This document shows positions 43,099-52,608 of a DNA stretch of 64,000 bases, piece by piece. Below the pieces are notes generated by a model. That model was not told where the DNA came from and searched no databases. It worked only from the letters and a program-made list of their open reading frames with translations. Source of the stretch: CAYFPX01 sp964519895 (GTDB taxonomy: Bacteria > Myxococcota_A > UBA796 > CAJQPC01); assembly GCA_964519895.1 (NCBI GenBank), contig CAZFLE010000014.1, positions 23,866 through 87,865 on the forward strand, read 5' to 3'. Each line of letters opens with the position of its first letter. The stretch's first letter is position 1. The translations under genes were made by a program, and so were the position numbers.

Positions 43099-44220
43099 GT
43101 GCTGCCGGAGCAGGCACCGTTCAAGGAAGGCGTCGACCAGCCGATGGTGGAGACGCTGGCCGGCATTCTCTCCCGGGGCGATCCCGACCTGGACGCCGCC
43201 GCCTTCGTGGCCCAGGCGGTCGACGGGCTGGACCGCCTCGCGCTCAAGGCCCGGGTTGCCCACGTCGCAGCCGCCGTCGCCGATCACGTGCACCCGGACT
43301 TCCCCACCGCGGCCGAGCGGGTGGTCGCCGGACTCCCGCCTGCCCCTGTCGATGCGTCCTTTGCCGGGCTCGGCTTCACCTGCTGGCCACTGTGTCGCTG
43401 GGTCTCCGACCGGGGCCTGGACCACTTCGACGCCTCCATGTCCGCCTTGCACGCCGTGACCCAGCGCTTCAGCGGTGAATTCGCGATCCGGCCCTTCCTG
43501 GAGCGGGAGCCCGCACGCACGCTCGCGGTCTGTGCCCGCTGGGCTGTGGACCCCAGCCCCCACGTGCGACGCCTGGCCAGCGAAGGCACGCGACCCCTGC
43601 TGCCCTGGGGCCGCCGGCTCCGCCACTTCCAGCAGGACCCGGGCCACACCCTGCCCTTGCTGGAGCAGCTCCGGGACGACCCGGAGCGCTACGTCCAGCG
43701 CTCGGTCGCCAACCACCTCAATGACCTCGCCAAGGACCACCCGGACCGGGTCGTCGCCGTGGCCGAGCGGTGGCTCCAGGACGCGCCCCCCGGCCGGATC
43801 TGGACCGTGAAGCACGGGCTGCGCAGCCTCATCAAGCGCGGCCACCCCGGTGCGCTGGCGGCCCTGGGCTACGGCTCGCCCCAGCTGTCCCTGGTCGACT
43901 TCACGGTGCCCGCCACCTTCCGGGTCGGGGGCAAGCTCGCCCTGGCCGCCGAGCTCCGCTCGACCGCTCCCGTCGACCAGCGCCTGGTGGTCGACGTGGT
44001 CGTGGGCTTTCGCAAGGCCCGGGGCCAGCGCTCCCCCAAGGTCTTCAAGTGGACCGTGCGCACCCTGCCGGCCGGCGGCGTGCTGCGCCTGACCAAGGGC
44101 CTGCCTCTGCGCCCCGTGTCGACCCGACGCTACTACCCCGGACCCCATGCCGTGACGCTCCAGGTCAACGGCCAGGCGCTGGGCACCCGCGAATTCGAGC
44201 TCTCCCTGGCTCCGGAGTGA
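43099..44220 (+). CDS. AlkC-like DNA alkylation repair protein
   Basis: This 373-residue HEAT-like-repeat protein resembles the AlkC branch of the AlkC/AlkD DNA glycosylases, which remove N3-methyladenine and similar adducts. Typical segments are DLDAAAFVAQAVDGLDRLAL, HAVTQRFSGEFAIRPFLE, SPHVRRLASEGTRPLLPW, YVQRSVANHLNDLAKDHP and LIKRGHPGALAALGYG. Residues from about 275 form a beta-sandwich C-terminal domain found in some AlkC proteins. A GTG start follows GGAGG by four bases. It is divergent from the selenoprotein (80 bases apart), and the SDR gene starts two bases after its stop. Confidence 0.8.
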   Translation: MLPEQAPFKEGVDQPMVETLAGILSRGDPDLDAAAFVAQAVDGLDRLALKARVAHVAAAVADHVHPDFPTAAERVVAGLPPAPVDASFAGLGFTCWPLCRWVSDRGLDHFDASMSALHAVTQRFSGEFAIRPFLEREPARTLAVCARWAVDPSPHVRRLASEGTRPLLPWGRRLRHFQQDPGHTLPLLEQLRDDPERYVQRSVANHLNDLAKDHPDRVVAVAERWLQDAPPGRIWTVKHGLRSLIKRGHPGALAALGYGSPQLSLVDFTVPATFRVGGKLALAAELRSTAPVDQRLVVDVVVGFRKARGQRSPKVFKWTVRTLPAGGVLRLTKGLPLRPVSTRRYYPGPHAVTLQVNGQALGTREFELSLAPE

Positions 44221-44222
44221 AC

Positions 44223-45083
44223 ATGAGCGAAGCGATCCACCTGGTCACCGGTGCCACCAGCGGCATCGGACGCGTCACCACCCTGGCCTGTGCCGCCACC
44301 GGCGCCACAGTCGTGTTCGTGGGGCGCAACGAGGACAAGTGCAAGGTCCTGCTGGCCGAGATCCAGGCCGCGGGCAACGACCACTGCGAGTACCTGGTCG
44401 CCGATCTGTCGGTCCAGGCCCAGGTCCGGAGCGTGGCCGAGCGCTTCCTGGCCCGCCACGATCGGCTCGACCTGTTGGTCAACAACGCCGGGGCCGTGTT
44501 TACCGACCGGGTCGAGACCGCCGACGGGATCGAACAGACCTGGGCACTGAACCACCTGGCCTACTTCCTGTTGACCCACCTGCTGCTCGACACACTCAAG
44601 AGCAGTGCCCCGTCGCGCATCGTGAGCACCGCGTCCGACGCCCACCGGGGGGGCAGCATGGACTTCGACGATCTGGAGTACGCGAAGAGCTACCCCAAGG
44701 CCGGGTTTGCGGCCTACTGTCGCTCCAAGCTGGCGAACATCCAGTTCACCTTTGAGCTGGCCCGGCAGCTCGAGGGCACCGGCGTGACCGCTGTCTGTGT
44801 GCACCCCGGGTATGTGCAGAGTGGCTTCGGTCTCAACAACGGTGGCTTCATGGGCACCTTGTACAAGGTGGGCGGGACCCTGTTCGCCCGCTCCGAGGCC
44901 AAGGGCGCCAGGGGGCTCATCCACATGGGGCTCTCGCCCGACGTGGCCGGGGTGAGCGGCGAATACTGGATGGACCACAGGTCCCGCGGCACCACCAAGC
45001 TCGCGCGGAACACCGAAGTGCAGCGCCGTCTGTGGGACGTGAGTCTGGCCCAGACCGGCCTGGCGACGGCCCAGGGCGAATGA
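44223..45083 (+). CDS. Retinol-dehydrogenase-like SDR
   Basis: This 286-residue classical SDR has TGATSGIG at residues 9-16, LVNNAG, catalytic Y165-x3-K169 in YCRSKLAN and a VHPGYVQSGFG segment typical of retinol dehydrogenase and WW-domain oxidoreductase relatives. The substrate is probably a lipophilic alcohol or carbonyl. The stop overlaps the ATG of the next gene (ATGA). Confidence 0.8.
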   Translation: MSEAIHLVTGATSGIGRVTTLACAATGATVVFVGRNEDKCKVLLAEIQAAGNDHCEYLVADLSVQAQVRSVAERFLARHDRLDLLVNNAGAVFTDRVETADGIEQTWALNHLAYFLLTHLLLDTLKSSAPSRIVSTASDAHRGGSMDFDDLEYAKSYPKAGFAAYCRSKLANIQFTFELARQLEGTGVTAVCVHPGYVQSGFGLNNGGFMGTLYKVGGTLFARSEAKGARGLIHMGLSPDVAGVSGEYWMDHRSRGTTKLARNTEVQRRLWDVSLAQTGLATAQGE

Positions 45084-46426
45084 CAACCATGGCGCTCCTC
45101 CTGTGGCTTGCGGCCTGCACGGGCTCCGGCACTCTCACCGACAGCGGCACCGCGGGGACCACGGACACCCCGCCCCCCACCGACACGGCGACCACCGACA
45201 CGGCGACCACCCACCCCACGGGCTCCGACGACTCCTGTGACAGCCTGCCGGCGGCCACCGGCTCCGTGATCAGCGTCGCGCCTACAGACGCCGCCGGGCT
45301 CGCCGACATCGTGGACGCCCTGGAGCCGGGCGACACCCTGGAGTTCGCCGCGGGCACCTACCCGGTCGCTGGCGACATCTGGGTCTCGACCCCCAGCGTC
45401 ACCTTGCGGGGCGCCACCGGGAACCCGGCCGACGTGGTGCTCGACGCCAGCTACCAGGGTGGGTCGGTCCTGACCGTCACCGCCAGCAGCGTGGTCGTGA
45501 CCGATCTCACCGTCCAGAACGGCTGGTACCACGGCGTGCACGTCCGCCCGGCATCGGGGGCCGACACGTCGATCACCGGCGTTCGCCTGCACCGCATCGT
45601 GGTGCACAACGCCGCCGAACAGGCGGTCAAGGTGAACCAGGAGGGCACCGCCTACGTGGACCACGGCGAGCTCTCCTGTTCGACCCTCCTGCTGGATGCC
45701 GACGGCCGCTCCCAGGTCCGCAATGGCTGCTACACAGGCGGTCTGGACATGCACCGCAGTGCCAACTGGCGGGTCCGGGACAACCACGTCGAGGGCTTCT
45801 GGTGCGACGCCGGCCTGGCCGAGCACGGCCTGCACCTGTGGCGCCAGAATGCAGGCACCGTGATCGAACGCAACGTGATCGTGAACTGCGCCCGGGGCAT
45901 CGGGCTCGGCCTGGCGAGCTCCAGCGACGGCACCGATCGGACCCACGACGGCTACACGTGCCCCGACGCCTACATCGACGACTACGGCGGCATCATTCGG
46001 AACAACTTCGTGTTCGCCGACGATCCCGTCCTGTTCGCCAGCGCGGGGGGCTTCGACACCGGCATCGGGCTGTGGTCGGCGTGTGACAGCACCGTCGTGC
46101 ACAACACCGTCTGGTCGACCCAGGCGCCCTTCTCCAGTGTGGAGTGGCGCTTCGACGGCACCAGTGCCGTGGTCATGAACAACCTGGTGTCGCACAACCT
46201 GCGGGACCGGACCGTCACCAGCATCGAGCTGGCCGGCAACCTGGCCGACGCCGACGCGGGCTTGTTGGTCGACGCCGCAGGCGGCGCGCTGCACCTGGAC
46301 CCCACGGCCACCGGCGCCATCGACGCCGGCGAGCCCTTGGCCGTTGGCCTGGCCGACACCGACGTGGATGCTGAGCCTCGGGATGCCCTGCCCGACATCG
46401 GGGCCGACGAAGTCACCGGGCGGTAG
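45080..46426 (+). CDS. Parallel beta-helix lipoprotein
   Basis: This 448-residue lipoprotein has its lipobox in LLLWLAAC, then a Thr/Asp/Pro spacer. The rest is a right-handed beta-helix with regularly spaced short strands (VTLRGATGNPADVVLDASY, GVRLHRIVVHNA, NNFVFADDPVLF). The end, DALPDIGADEVTG, is the common closing motif of surface beta-helix proteins. Such folds bind or cleave polysaccharides, but no catalytic residues are recognised. It is coupled to the SDR gene. Confidence 0.75.
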   Translation: MTTMALLLWLAACTGSGTLTDSGTAGTTDTPPPTDTATTDTATTHPTGSDDSCDSLPAATGSVISVAPTDAAGLADIVDALEPGDTLEFAAGTYPVAGDIWVSTPSVTLRGATGNPADVVLDASYQGGSVLTVTASSVVVTDLTVQNGWYHGVHVRPASGADTSITGVRLHRIVVHNAAEQAVKVNQEGTAYVDHGELSCSTLLLDADGRSQVRNGCYTGGLDMHRSANWRVRDNHVEGFWCDAGLAEHGLHLWRQNAGTVIERNVIVNCARGIGLGLASSSDGTDRTHDGYTCPDAYIDDYGGIIRNNFVFADDPVLFASAGGFDTGIGLWSACDSTVVHNTVWSTQAPFSSVEWRFDGTSAVVMNNLVSHNLRDRTVTSIELAGNLADADAGLLVDAAGGALHLDPTATGAIDAGEPLAVGLADTDVDAEPRDALPDIGADEVTGR

Positions 46427-46459
46427 CCTGGTCCCCATGGCTCCCCAGGACCTGACCCC

Positions 46460-49400
46460 GTGTTGATCCAGCGGCCCGTGCCCTGGGTCTTCGACCGGGC
46501 CATCGGTCACGGCGGCATGGGCGAGGTCTGGGCGGCCAGGCACGCCGTCACCGGGGCCCCGGGCGCCATCAAGGTCATCACCGCACGTCGGGCCCAGGAG
46601 CACTGGGTCCAGTCCGCCCTGCGCAACGAGATCCGGGCGATGGCCCGGCTGGCCCATCCGGCGGTGGTCCGGATCCAGGACCACGGCATCGTGCCCCGGG
46701 ACAGTGGTGCACCGGCGTCGATGGCGGGACTCCCATGCCTGGTCATGGACCGGGTCGAGGGCACCAGTCTGAAGGCCCAGCTGGGGCGTGCCGAGTGGCC
46801 CCAGGTGCGCTTGTTGCTCCACCGCCTGCTGGGGGCCCTGGCCCATGCCCACGCCCGGGGCCTCGTGCACCGGGACCTCAAGCCCGCCAACGTGCTGGTG
46901 CCCACGGCCCAGGGGCTGACCGGAGCCAGCCTGACCGACTTCGGCCTGGCCCACACCCTGGACGCCGGGCGGCGTGCCGAGCCCCACGACTCGACCACCG
47001 GCACGCCTTCGTACATGGCACCGGAGCAGGTGATCGGCGACTGGCGTCTGTTCGGCCCGCCCACCGACCTCTATGGCCTGGGCTGCACCACCTGGGCGCT
47101 GCTGTGCGGGCGCGGTCCCTTCGCCGGGCTGGGCGACGTGAGCGCCATCTGCCGCGCCCAGGTCCGCGACGAGCCGCCGTCGTTCCAGCCACTCGTCGAC
47201 GTGCCCGCAGGGTTCGAGCGCTGGCTGCGCTGGCTCCTGGAGAAGAACCCGGCGGACCGCCCGTGCCACGCCGTCGACGCCGCCCTGGCGCTGGACGCGC
47301 TGCACCGGGTCCCGGGCACCCTCTCCCTCCCCGCCCTGCCACGGTACTGGAAGACCCGGGCCGCGCCCCGCCCGCCCCCGGGCGAGTCCCTGTTCGCCCT
47401 CCGGGCCCTGCCGCTGGTGGCCCGGGAGACCGAACAGAACCACGCCTGGTTCGCTCTGCGTCGGGTGCTCCAGGAGGGTCGCGCGGGCGCCCTGGTGCTC
47501 CACGGCCCGGCGGGCACCGGCAAGAGCCACCTGGCGGCCTGGTTGTGCGCTCGCAGCCAGGAGACCGGCGCCACCCAGGTCCTGAGCGCTCGCCACAGTC
47601 CGCTGTCCGGGGCCCGGGATGGCCTGGGGGCCATGCTGCGGCGCCACCTGGGCTGCGAGGATCTGGACCCGAGGGCCATCGACGAGCACCTGGGGCGTCG
47701 TCTGAGCGGGTGGGCCCTGGGGGCCACCGGTGATCGGGCCGGGCTGGTCGCCTTGGTGTCCGAGACCGCCGAGGGCGGCTCGGCCCAGGCCCGGTTCAGC
47801 AGCGCCCGGGAGCGCCATCACACCCTGCGACGGGTGCTGGCCAGGCTGTCGGCCGAGCGCCCGGTGGTCCTGTGGCTCGACGACGCCCAGTGGGGCCCCG
47901 ACGCGCTCATCTTCGCCGCCAGCGTGCTCGAGCGCCGCGACGAGCTCGGGCCCGTGCTGGTGCTCCTCACCCTTCGCGAGGGCGAGGTCAGCGATCGTCC
48001 GGTCGAGGCCGAGCTGCTCGACGAGATCATCGGCCACGAGGGCACCACCGCCGTCCCGGTCCGGGCTCTGAGCCGAGAGGGCAGTCGGGCCCTGGTGCGC
48101 GAGCTCCTGGGCCTCGAGCCCGTGCTGGCGGCCCGGGTCGAGGCCCGCACGGCGGGCAACCCGCTCTTTGCGGTCCAGCTGATCGGAGACTGGATCGACC
48201 GAGGTGTGCTGACCCCGGGTCCCCAGGGTCTGCGGGTCCGGGAGGGTGCAGACACCGAGATGCCCGACGACCTGTACCAGGTGTGGGCGACCCGGGTCGA
48301 GGAGGTGCTCGCGGACTGGCCCCAGCGGGTGCGCCTGGGGCTCGAGGTGGCCGCCGTGCTGGGCCAGGAGGTCGACGCTGCCGAGTGGCAGGCCCTCTGC
48401 GGCCTGGTCGACGCCGAGGCTTCTGGGGCGCTGGTCGAGACCCTGGTGGAGCGCCGCCTGGCGTGGGTCGGGCCCGAGGGTCCCGACGTGGCGTGGTCCT
48501 TTGTGCACGGGATGCTCCGCGAGGCCGTGGAGCGGGGTTCGTGGGAGGCGGGCCGGGCGGCCGATCTGCACCGGGCGTGTGCCGAGCACCTGTCCGACCC
48601 GGACGCCCTGGCCACGGCGCACCGCGAGGCTCAGCACTGGCTCGCCGCCGGATTGTTGCGACAGGCCATCGCCCCCTTGAAGCGCGCCATCACGGCTCAG
48701 TTCGTGGCCGGCGACATCCGGCTGGCCCGGGACCTGCTCCAGGAGCGCCAGCGTTGCCTCGACGAGGCCCTAGTGGACCCCGCGGACGTCGCCTGGAGCG
48801 AGCAGGGTCTTCATGCGTCCAGCCTGGGGCGCCTGCAGGGTGACCTGGCCAGCTCGGCCGCCATCTGTGAGCGGACCCTGGCCTCTGCCCGGGAGCACGG
48901 CTGGTCGAACCTGGGTCACGTGTTGGCCGAGGCGGGCGACGTGGCCCGGCACCGGAACCGGCTCGACGAGGCCGCGGCCTTGTTGGGCGAGGCTGTGGCC
49001 CACGCGTTGGCCCATGACGACCGCAAGGCCCTGGGCAGGGCGCGTCAGCGACTGGCCACGGTCATGCTGGAGCGGGGCCGCTACACCGAGTGTCTGGAGA
49101 TGGCCCAGGCCGGGCGCGAGGATCTGTTCGCGGTCGACGACCCCGTCGGTGCGGCCATCTGCCAGCTCGTCGGTGCCCTGGGCCATGTTCGGTTGGGCCA
49201 GGACCGCGAGGCCATCGCCGGGTTGTTGCAGGCTCGGCGTGAGTATCGGGAGACCGGTTGTCGCTGGGGGGTTGCCGACGTGTGTGTGAACCTGGGGGAC
49301 CTGGCCCGGCTCCAGGGGGACTTCGACCGGGCCGAGGCGTTGACGCGCGAGGCCCAGGAGCTCTATGAAGCGACCGCGACCGGCAGCTTGCATGTGACAC

Positions 49401-49735
49401 GGTTGAACCTGGCGCTGATCACCTTGGAGCGTGGGGACTACGATGGTGCCGAGCCTCAGCTCCAGGCCCAGGTCGACGAATATCTGCGACTGGATCTGCC
49501 CCGCTGGGCCGCGACTGCGCGGGCGGGGTTGATCCTGTGTCATGCGGCCCGGCGGCGGAGTGAGCAGCTGGGGGACGAGCTGCGCCTGGCCGAAGGGGAG
49601 CTGGTGGACTGCGGGTTCACGGACCCGGACGTGGCGTCGCTGCTGGAGAGGGCGGCACGGGCCGCGCTGGCCGGGGGGGAGGACGAGGCTGCGGCGCGGA
49701 TCGCGCGGTTGGCGGTGGGCCAGGGCCTGGGGTGA
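46460..49735 (+). CDS. Ser/Thr kinase-AAA ATPase-TPR regulator
   Basis: This 1091-residue protein combines three modules. An N-terminal protein kinase (1-285) is intact: GHGGMGEVW, K38 in AIKVI, D139 in HRDLKPAN and D160 in TDFG. An AAA/STAND-type ATPase (about 320-650) has the Walker A GPAGTGKSH near 348 and Walker B VVLWLDDAQ. TPR-like helices fill the last 350 residues. This is the serine/threonine kinase-ATPase architecture common in Myxococcota signalling. There is no transmembrane segment. The GTG at 46460 is chosen since the kinase domain starts directly after it. Confidence 0.9.
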   Translation: MLIQRPVPWVFDRAIGHGGMGEVWAARHAVTGAPGAIKVITARRAQEHWVQSALRNEIRAMARLAHPAVVRIQDHGIVPRDSGAPASMAGLPCLVMDRVEGTSLKAQLGRAEWPQVRLLLHRLLGALAHAHARGLVHRDLKPANVLVPTAQGLTGASLTDFGLAHTLDAGRRAEPHDSTTGTPSYMAPEQVIGDWRLFGPPTDLYGLGCTTWALLCGRGPFAGLGDVSAICRAQVRDEPPSFQPLVDVPAGFERWLRWLLEKNPADRPCHAVDAALALDALHRVPGTLSLPALPRYWKTRAAPRPPPGESLFALRALPLVARETEQNHAWFALRRVLQEGRAGALVLHGPAGTGKSHLAAWLCARSQETGATQVLSARHSPLSGARDGLGAMLRRHLGCEDLDPRAIDEHLGRRLSGWALGATGDRAGLVALVSETAEGGSAQARFSSARERHHTLRRVLARLSAERPVVLWLDDAQWGPDALIFAASVLERRDELGPVLVLLTLREGEVSDRPVEAELLDEIIGHEGTTAVPVRALSREGSRALVRELLGLEPVLAARVEARTAGNPLFAVQLIGDWIDRGVLTPGPQGLRVREGADTEMPDDLYQVWATRVEEVLADWPQRVRLGLEVAAVLGQEVDAAEWQALCGLVDAEASGALVETLVERRLAWVGPEGPDVAWSFVHGMLREAVERGSWEAGRAADLHRACAEHLSDPDALATAHREAQHWLAAGLLRQAIAPLKRAITAQFVAGDIRLARDLLQERQRCLDEALVDPADVAWSEQGLHASSLGRLQGDLASSAAICERTLASAREHGWSNLGHVLAEAGDVARHRNRLDEAAALLGEAVAHALAHDDRKALGRARQRLATVMLERGRYTECLEMAQAGREDLFAVDDPVGAAICQLVGALGHVRLGQDREAIAGLLQARREYRETGCRWGVADVCVNLGDLARLQGDFDRAEALTREAQELYEATATGSLHVTRLNLALITLERGDYDGAEPQLQAQVDEYLRLDLPRWAATARAGLILCHAARRRSEQLGDELRLAEGELVDCGFTDPDVASLLERAARAALAGGEDEAAARIARLAVGQGLG

Positions 49736-49756
49736 GTGAGTCGCTATGATGTGTCG

Positions 49757-50194
49757 ATGTCACCTCATTGGTTCTCGCTCGCGGCAGTCTTGTGGGTCGT
49801 GCCGGCGTCGGCGAGCACGCCCGGCGAGCCGGCTGGGGAAGCGGAGGCGTCCGAGCCAACCGAGGCGGCGGTCGAGCCCGGCGCTTCTTCCCCGCTGATG
49901 GACCCCCAGACTGTGGAGTACGTGAACACGGTCAAGCGGCTGGTGGAGTCCTGCTGGGTGAAGAACCTGGACGCCGTCGATCCGGAGACGCGGTTGACCA
50001 AGCCTGCGTTCACCACGACGGTCGAGGTCTCGCTGGATGCGTCCGGTGGGTTGGAGAAGTGTTCGGTGGTCGAGGCCAGTGGTGCGGATGCTCTGGACGA
50101 GGCTGTGGTGGCTGCTTTCCGTTCGGGGGTTCCCTTTCCGCCAGCGCCCAAGAGTCTAGGGGGGCGGATGGGGTGGTGCGGCTGCCGCGGATGA
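49757..50194 (+). pseudogene. TonB C-terminal-like protein, apparent frameshift at 50159-50164
   Basis: This exported protein of about 145 residues has a signal peptide and an Asp/Glu/Ala/Pro spacer. A TonB-like C-terminal domain follows (about 60-135), with VEVSLDASGGLEKCSVVEAS then GADALDEAVVAAFRSG and PFPPAPKSL. After a run of six G the frame ends in GRMGWCGCRG, whereas the +1 frame gives GADGVVRLPRMSFTVKIG, which is how TonB domains normally close. One extra G would restore it, but that frame then runs on antisense through the toxin gene. Either a homopolymer error or real decay near the edge of an inserted region. TATGAT lies about eight bases before the start. Confidence 0.6.
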
Positions 50195-50307
50195 GCTTCA
50201 CCGTGAAGATTGGGCACCGGCGACAGAGCACCTACGATCTCGTCCTTCACAACAGTCCGGGGCGCCTGGGAAGTCTGGTCATCCGCGCTGGCGGAGCCAG
50301 CGGTCAG

Positions 50308-50619
50308 TTACTTGCCGATGGACAGCATTCTTGGGTCTTGCCGCGCGTCCCAGAACCTCACGATCTCGATGCGGTCTTCCTTCAGCCGGTAGAACACTCG
50401 GAACGGCCCGATGACCAGGTGGCGGACTCTCCCCTTAGGGTCTGCGTCAAGGGCCACAGCTCCCAGTTCCGGGTGATGCGCCAGCAGATCTACCCTCTCG
50501 AACACTTCGGCCGCGAGCCGATCTGCTGAGTCGGGATTCCGCCCCATCAAGTAGTCCACCACCCTGTCCAGATCTCGGTTCGCCTTATTGGACCACTTGA
50601 TCCGCAGTGGTCTACTCAC
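50308..50619 (-). CDS. ParE/RelE-family toxin
   Basis: This 103-residue type II toxin has the ParE/RelE fold: IKWSNKANRDLDRVVDYL, then RVDLLAHHPELGA, GPFRVFYRLKEDRIEIVRFWDARQDP. The start overlaps the antitoxin gene by eight bases. It could target gyrase (ParE) or ribosome-bound mRNA (RelE); sequence alone does not decide. Codon use is less GC-biased than in neighbouring genes, consistent with acquisition. Confidence 0.85.
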   Translation of the reverse strand: MSRPLRIKWSNKANRDLDRVVDYLMGRNPDSADRLAAEVFERVDLLAHHPELGAVALDADPKGRVRHLVIGPFRVFYRLKEDRIEIVRFWDARQDPRMLSIGK

Positions 50620-50905
50620 CGCGCAACCTGGCGAAGACCCTCGCCTTCACCTCCTCGTGATCCAGCAGATTGCCAGCCTCGGCGTCCCGAATCCCCTCAG
50701 CGACGGCCTGCTGGAGTTCCAGCGCGTCCAGCCGCTCCTGTAGTTCCTCGTAGGCCTCGAGTGACATCAAGACCGCGATCCCCTTGCCGTGCTTCGTCAG
50801 AACCACGGGGCGACCGGTGTCATTGACCTGCTTCACCAATGTCGGGCCCTGGGACTTCAATCCCGTCACGGGCTGCAGATCCTCGCTGAGCTTCGCCGCT
50901 TTCAT
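50612..50905 (-). CDS. Phd/YefM-family antitoxin
   Basis: This 97-residue antitoxin lies upstream of the toxin. The N-terminal LVKQVNDTGRPVVLTKHGKG and VLMSLEAYEELQERLDALEL are the DNA-binding core of Phd/YefM proteins. The C-terminal helical tail (AVAEGIRDAEAGNLLDHEEV) should bind the toxin. The pair is likely autoregulated. Confidence 0.85.
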   Translation of the reverse strand: MKAAKLSEDLQPVTGLKSQGPTLVKQVNDTGRPVVLTKHGKGIAVLMSLEAYEELQERLDALELQQAVAEGIRDAEAGNLLDHEEVKARVFARLRGE

Positions 50906-51018
50906 CAGAGCACCTCAATTGTGGACGCTATTACGGCCATTATATCGCCCATTTGCCGATACGGCTTCGCGTGAATCCAGTTGGCGCCGTGCCTGGGTCA
51001 GCGGTCCCGGTGCTCCGT

Positions 51019-51274
51019 CGCCTAACTGCCGGTAAATGCGGCCCTGCGGGCCGGTCTCCGGCAGTTGGATGCACTCGGAGCTGGTCTCGGGCTCCCGGGA
51101 CCGCTCCGGCCCAAGCAATCGAGATCGGCTCGGCGGCTCCGCCGCCGTCCGACTCCGTCGGACCGCCGACTCGATGGCTGGGGCCTCCGCTCGATGCACT
51201 CCAGAGCTCGTTCCTGTGTGCCTCCGACACATACCGGCTCCGCCGGCACGTCATTTACCGAGTGGGCGTTAGGT
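51019..51274. repeat. attC-like large palindromic element
   Basis: The ends GCCTAAC and GTTAGGT fit integron attC core sites (RYYYAAC...GTTRRRY). Just inside, GGTAAATG (about 51031-51038) is mirrored by CATTTACC near 51252-51259. Within it, AACTGCCGG/CCGGCAGTT and GTCCGACTCCGTCGGAC form further hairpins. At about 256 bases it is longer than classical attC sites (57-141). No ORF is supported here. Confidence 0.5.
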
Positions 51275-51662
51275 GCTATTGGTTGCTCAGCTTGGGGCTA
51301 TCAGCCGTTCCACAAGGGCCCTACAGTTGAAGGTGTCACCTACACCGTGGCGCAGCACACGCGGATCTCGCCTGGCCGAGCGCGGTCTCGACGTCCGACG
51401 TCCGACGTCCGACTGGCCGAATGCCGGTTGCACAGCTCCTCCGGGTCTCCGGGGTCGCTGGACCCGGCCCCAAGGCCTCCGGCTCACGGGGTGAGGGCCG
51501 GGTCCATCAACCCCTCCGGCCCTCCGGAGCAAACAGTGCCGCACTACTTCGACCCCCGCTCGAAGCGCCGAAGCAGCGTTGTACACTGGGCGGGCGACAT
51601 CGACTCTGATTCGCAATTCGCTCGGCCACTCCATGGGGCCGTATCTCGCGATGGCATCTGAT
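51275..51662. repeat. Non-coding stretch with tandem and inverted repeats
   Basis: No gene is supported here. GACGTCC is tandemly repeated three times at 51390-51410. GGACCCGGCCC (51460-51470) pairs perfectly with GGGCCGGGTCC (51495-51505) as an 11-base stem inside a larger imperfect CTCCGG-rich hairpin (about 51430-51530). Together with the attC-like element this makes a structured spacer between the toxin-antitoxin pair and the VOC gene. Confidence 0.5.
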
Positions 51663-52460
51663 TCAGCCCGGGACCAGCGCCAGGGATGCACCCACGGGAT
51701 CCTGGACCACCACCACCGCCAGCTCCCCATTGGCCCCCAGCGTCGTCTTGATGATCTGCCCCCCCTCCTCGTCGACTCGCCGACGGCTCTCCGCGATATC
51801 GCCGACGGGTAGGTAGAGCATCCAGACGGGCGGTAGACCCTTGTTCACGCCGCGCGCATGGCAGATTCCGGCCGCAGCCCGCCCACCCGCGCTGTGCATC
51901 CCGTAGTCGGCATAGCGACCTTCCCCATCCTCCATCTTGACGTTCTGCACCGACCACCCAACCACCTGTCGATAAAAGTCGCAGGCGGCCGGGGCCTCGG
52001 GGACTGTCAGATCGATCCAGGCAATTCGACCCACGGGCGCCGTTCGCCCACCAAGCACAGTGCCCTCGCTCGGAGGAGCCGCCTCTGGGTGGACCACCGG
52101 GATGATCCCGAACGCCGCCCCATGGGGGTCAAGCAGCACGGCCCATTGGCTCTCTCCGTCGTCGTTTCTGCCATGCAAGAGCTCAGTCCCCCGCAGCTCG
52201 ATCGCGCACGCCACACTGGCTGCAATGTCAGCGACCTGAATGTGTGGCATCCACTGAATCGGTAGATGTGCGTACTCTGCGCTACTCGCTCCCAAGCCGA
52301 TGACTGGTGCTCCTTGGTTGTTCAACAGGTCCTCGCGCCAGAGCGGGCTCGTACCGGTGGTGAGCACGCGTGAGTAGAACCGGAGCTCGCAATGGTGCTC
52401 GGGAACCGCAATATCGGCGCTCTGGATTCCGCCGACCCGGGGGACATAGGTGTCACTCAT
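51663..52460 (-). CDS. Tandem VOC-domain protein (glyoxalase/bleomycin-resistance family)
   Basis: This 265-residue protein has two vicinal-oxygen-chelate domains. The first (about 8-130) contains IQSADIAVPEHHCELRFYSR and SQWAVLLDPHGAAFGI. The second (about 140-262) contains IAWIDLTVPEAPAACDFYRQ and ELAVVVVQDPVGASLALVPG. Such proteins bind a metal and act as isomerases, dioxygenases or drug-sequestering proteins. The ATG at 52460 is favoured, with GAGAAG just before. Codon bias is weaker than in the core genes, in keeping with an accessory region. Confidence 0.75.
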   Translation of the reverse strand: MSDTYVPRVGGIQSADIAVPEHHCELRFYSRVLTTGTSPLWREDLLNNQGAPVIGLGASSAEYAHLPIQWMPHIQVADIAASVACAIELRGTELLHGRNDDGESQWAVLLDPHGAAFGIIPVVHPEAAPPSEGTVLGGRTAPVGRIAWIDLTVPEAPAACDFYRQVVGWSVQNVKMEDGEGRYADYGMHSAGGRAAAGICHARGVNKGLPPVWMLYLPVGDIAESRRRVDEEGGQIIKTTLGANGELAVVVVQDPVGASLALVPG

Positions 52461-52608
52461 TCTTCTCATCCTGTCTGACATTACGGCGATTGGCGAGTAG
52501 CGCGCACCCTCCAGCGATCCTACTTCAGTGTTCCCGCGGTCGCAGCACATCGGCGACCGGAGACGGCTCGACGAGATGAGCGCCCGGCAGAGGAAGCGCA
52601 ACTCGTGA

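Noticed and set aside
44714..48637. 1307-residue open frame on the minus strand
   Set aside because: It is antisense to the SDR, beta-helix and kinase-ATPase genes, which have clear domains. Long antisense frames are expected at this GC3 bias.
50940..51660. Several short ORFs on both strands across the structured region
   Set aside because: They overlap palindromes, have Arg/Pro/Ser-rich composition and no ribosome-binding sites.
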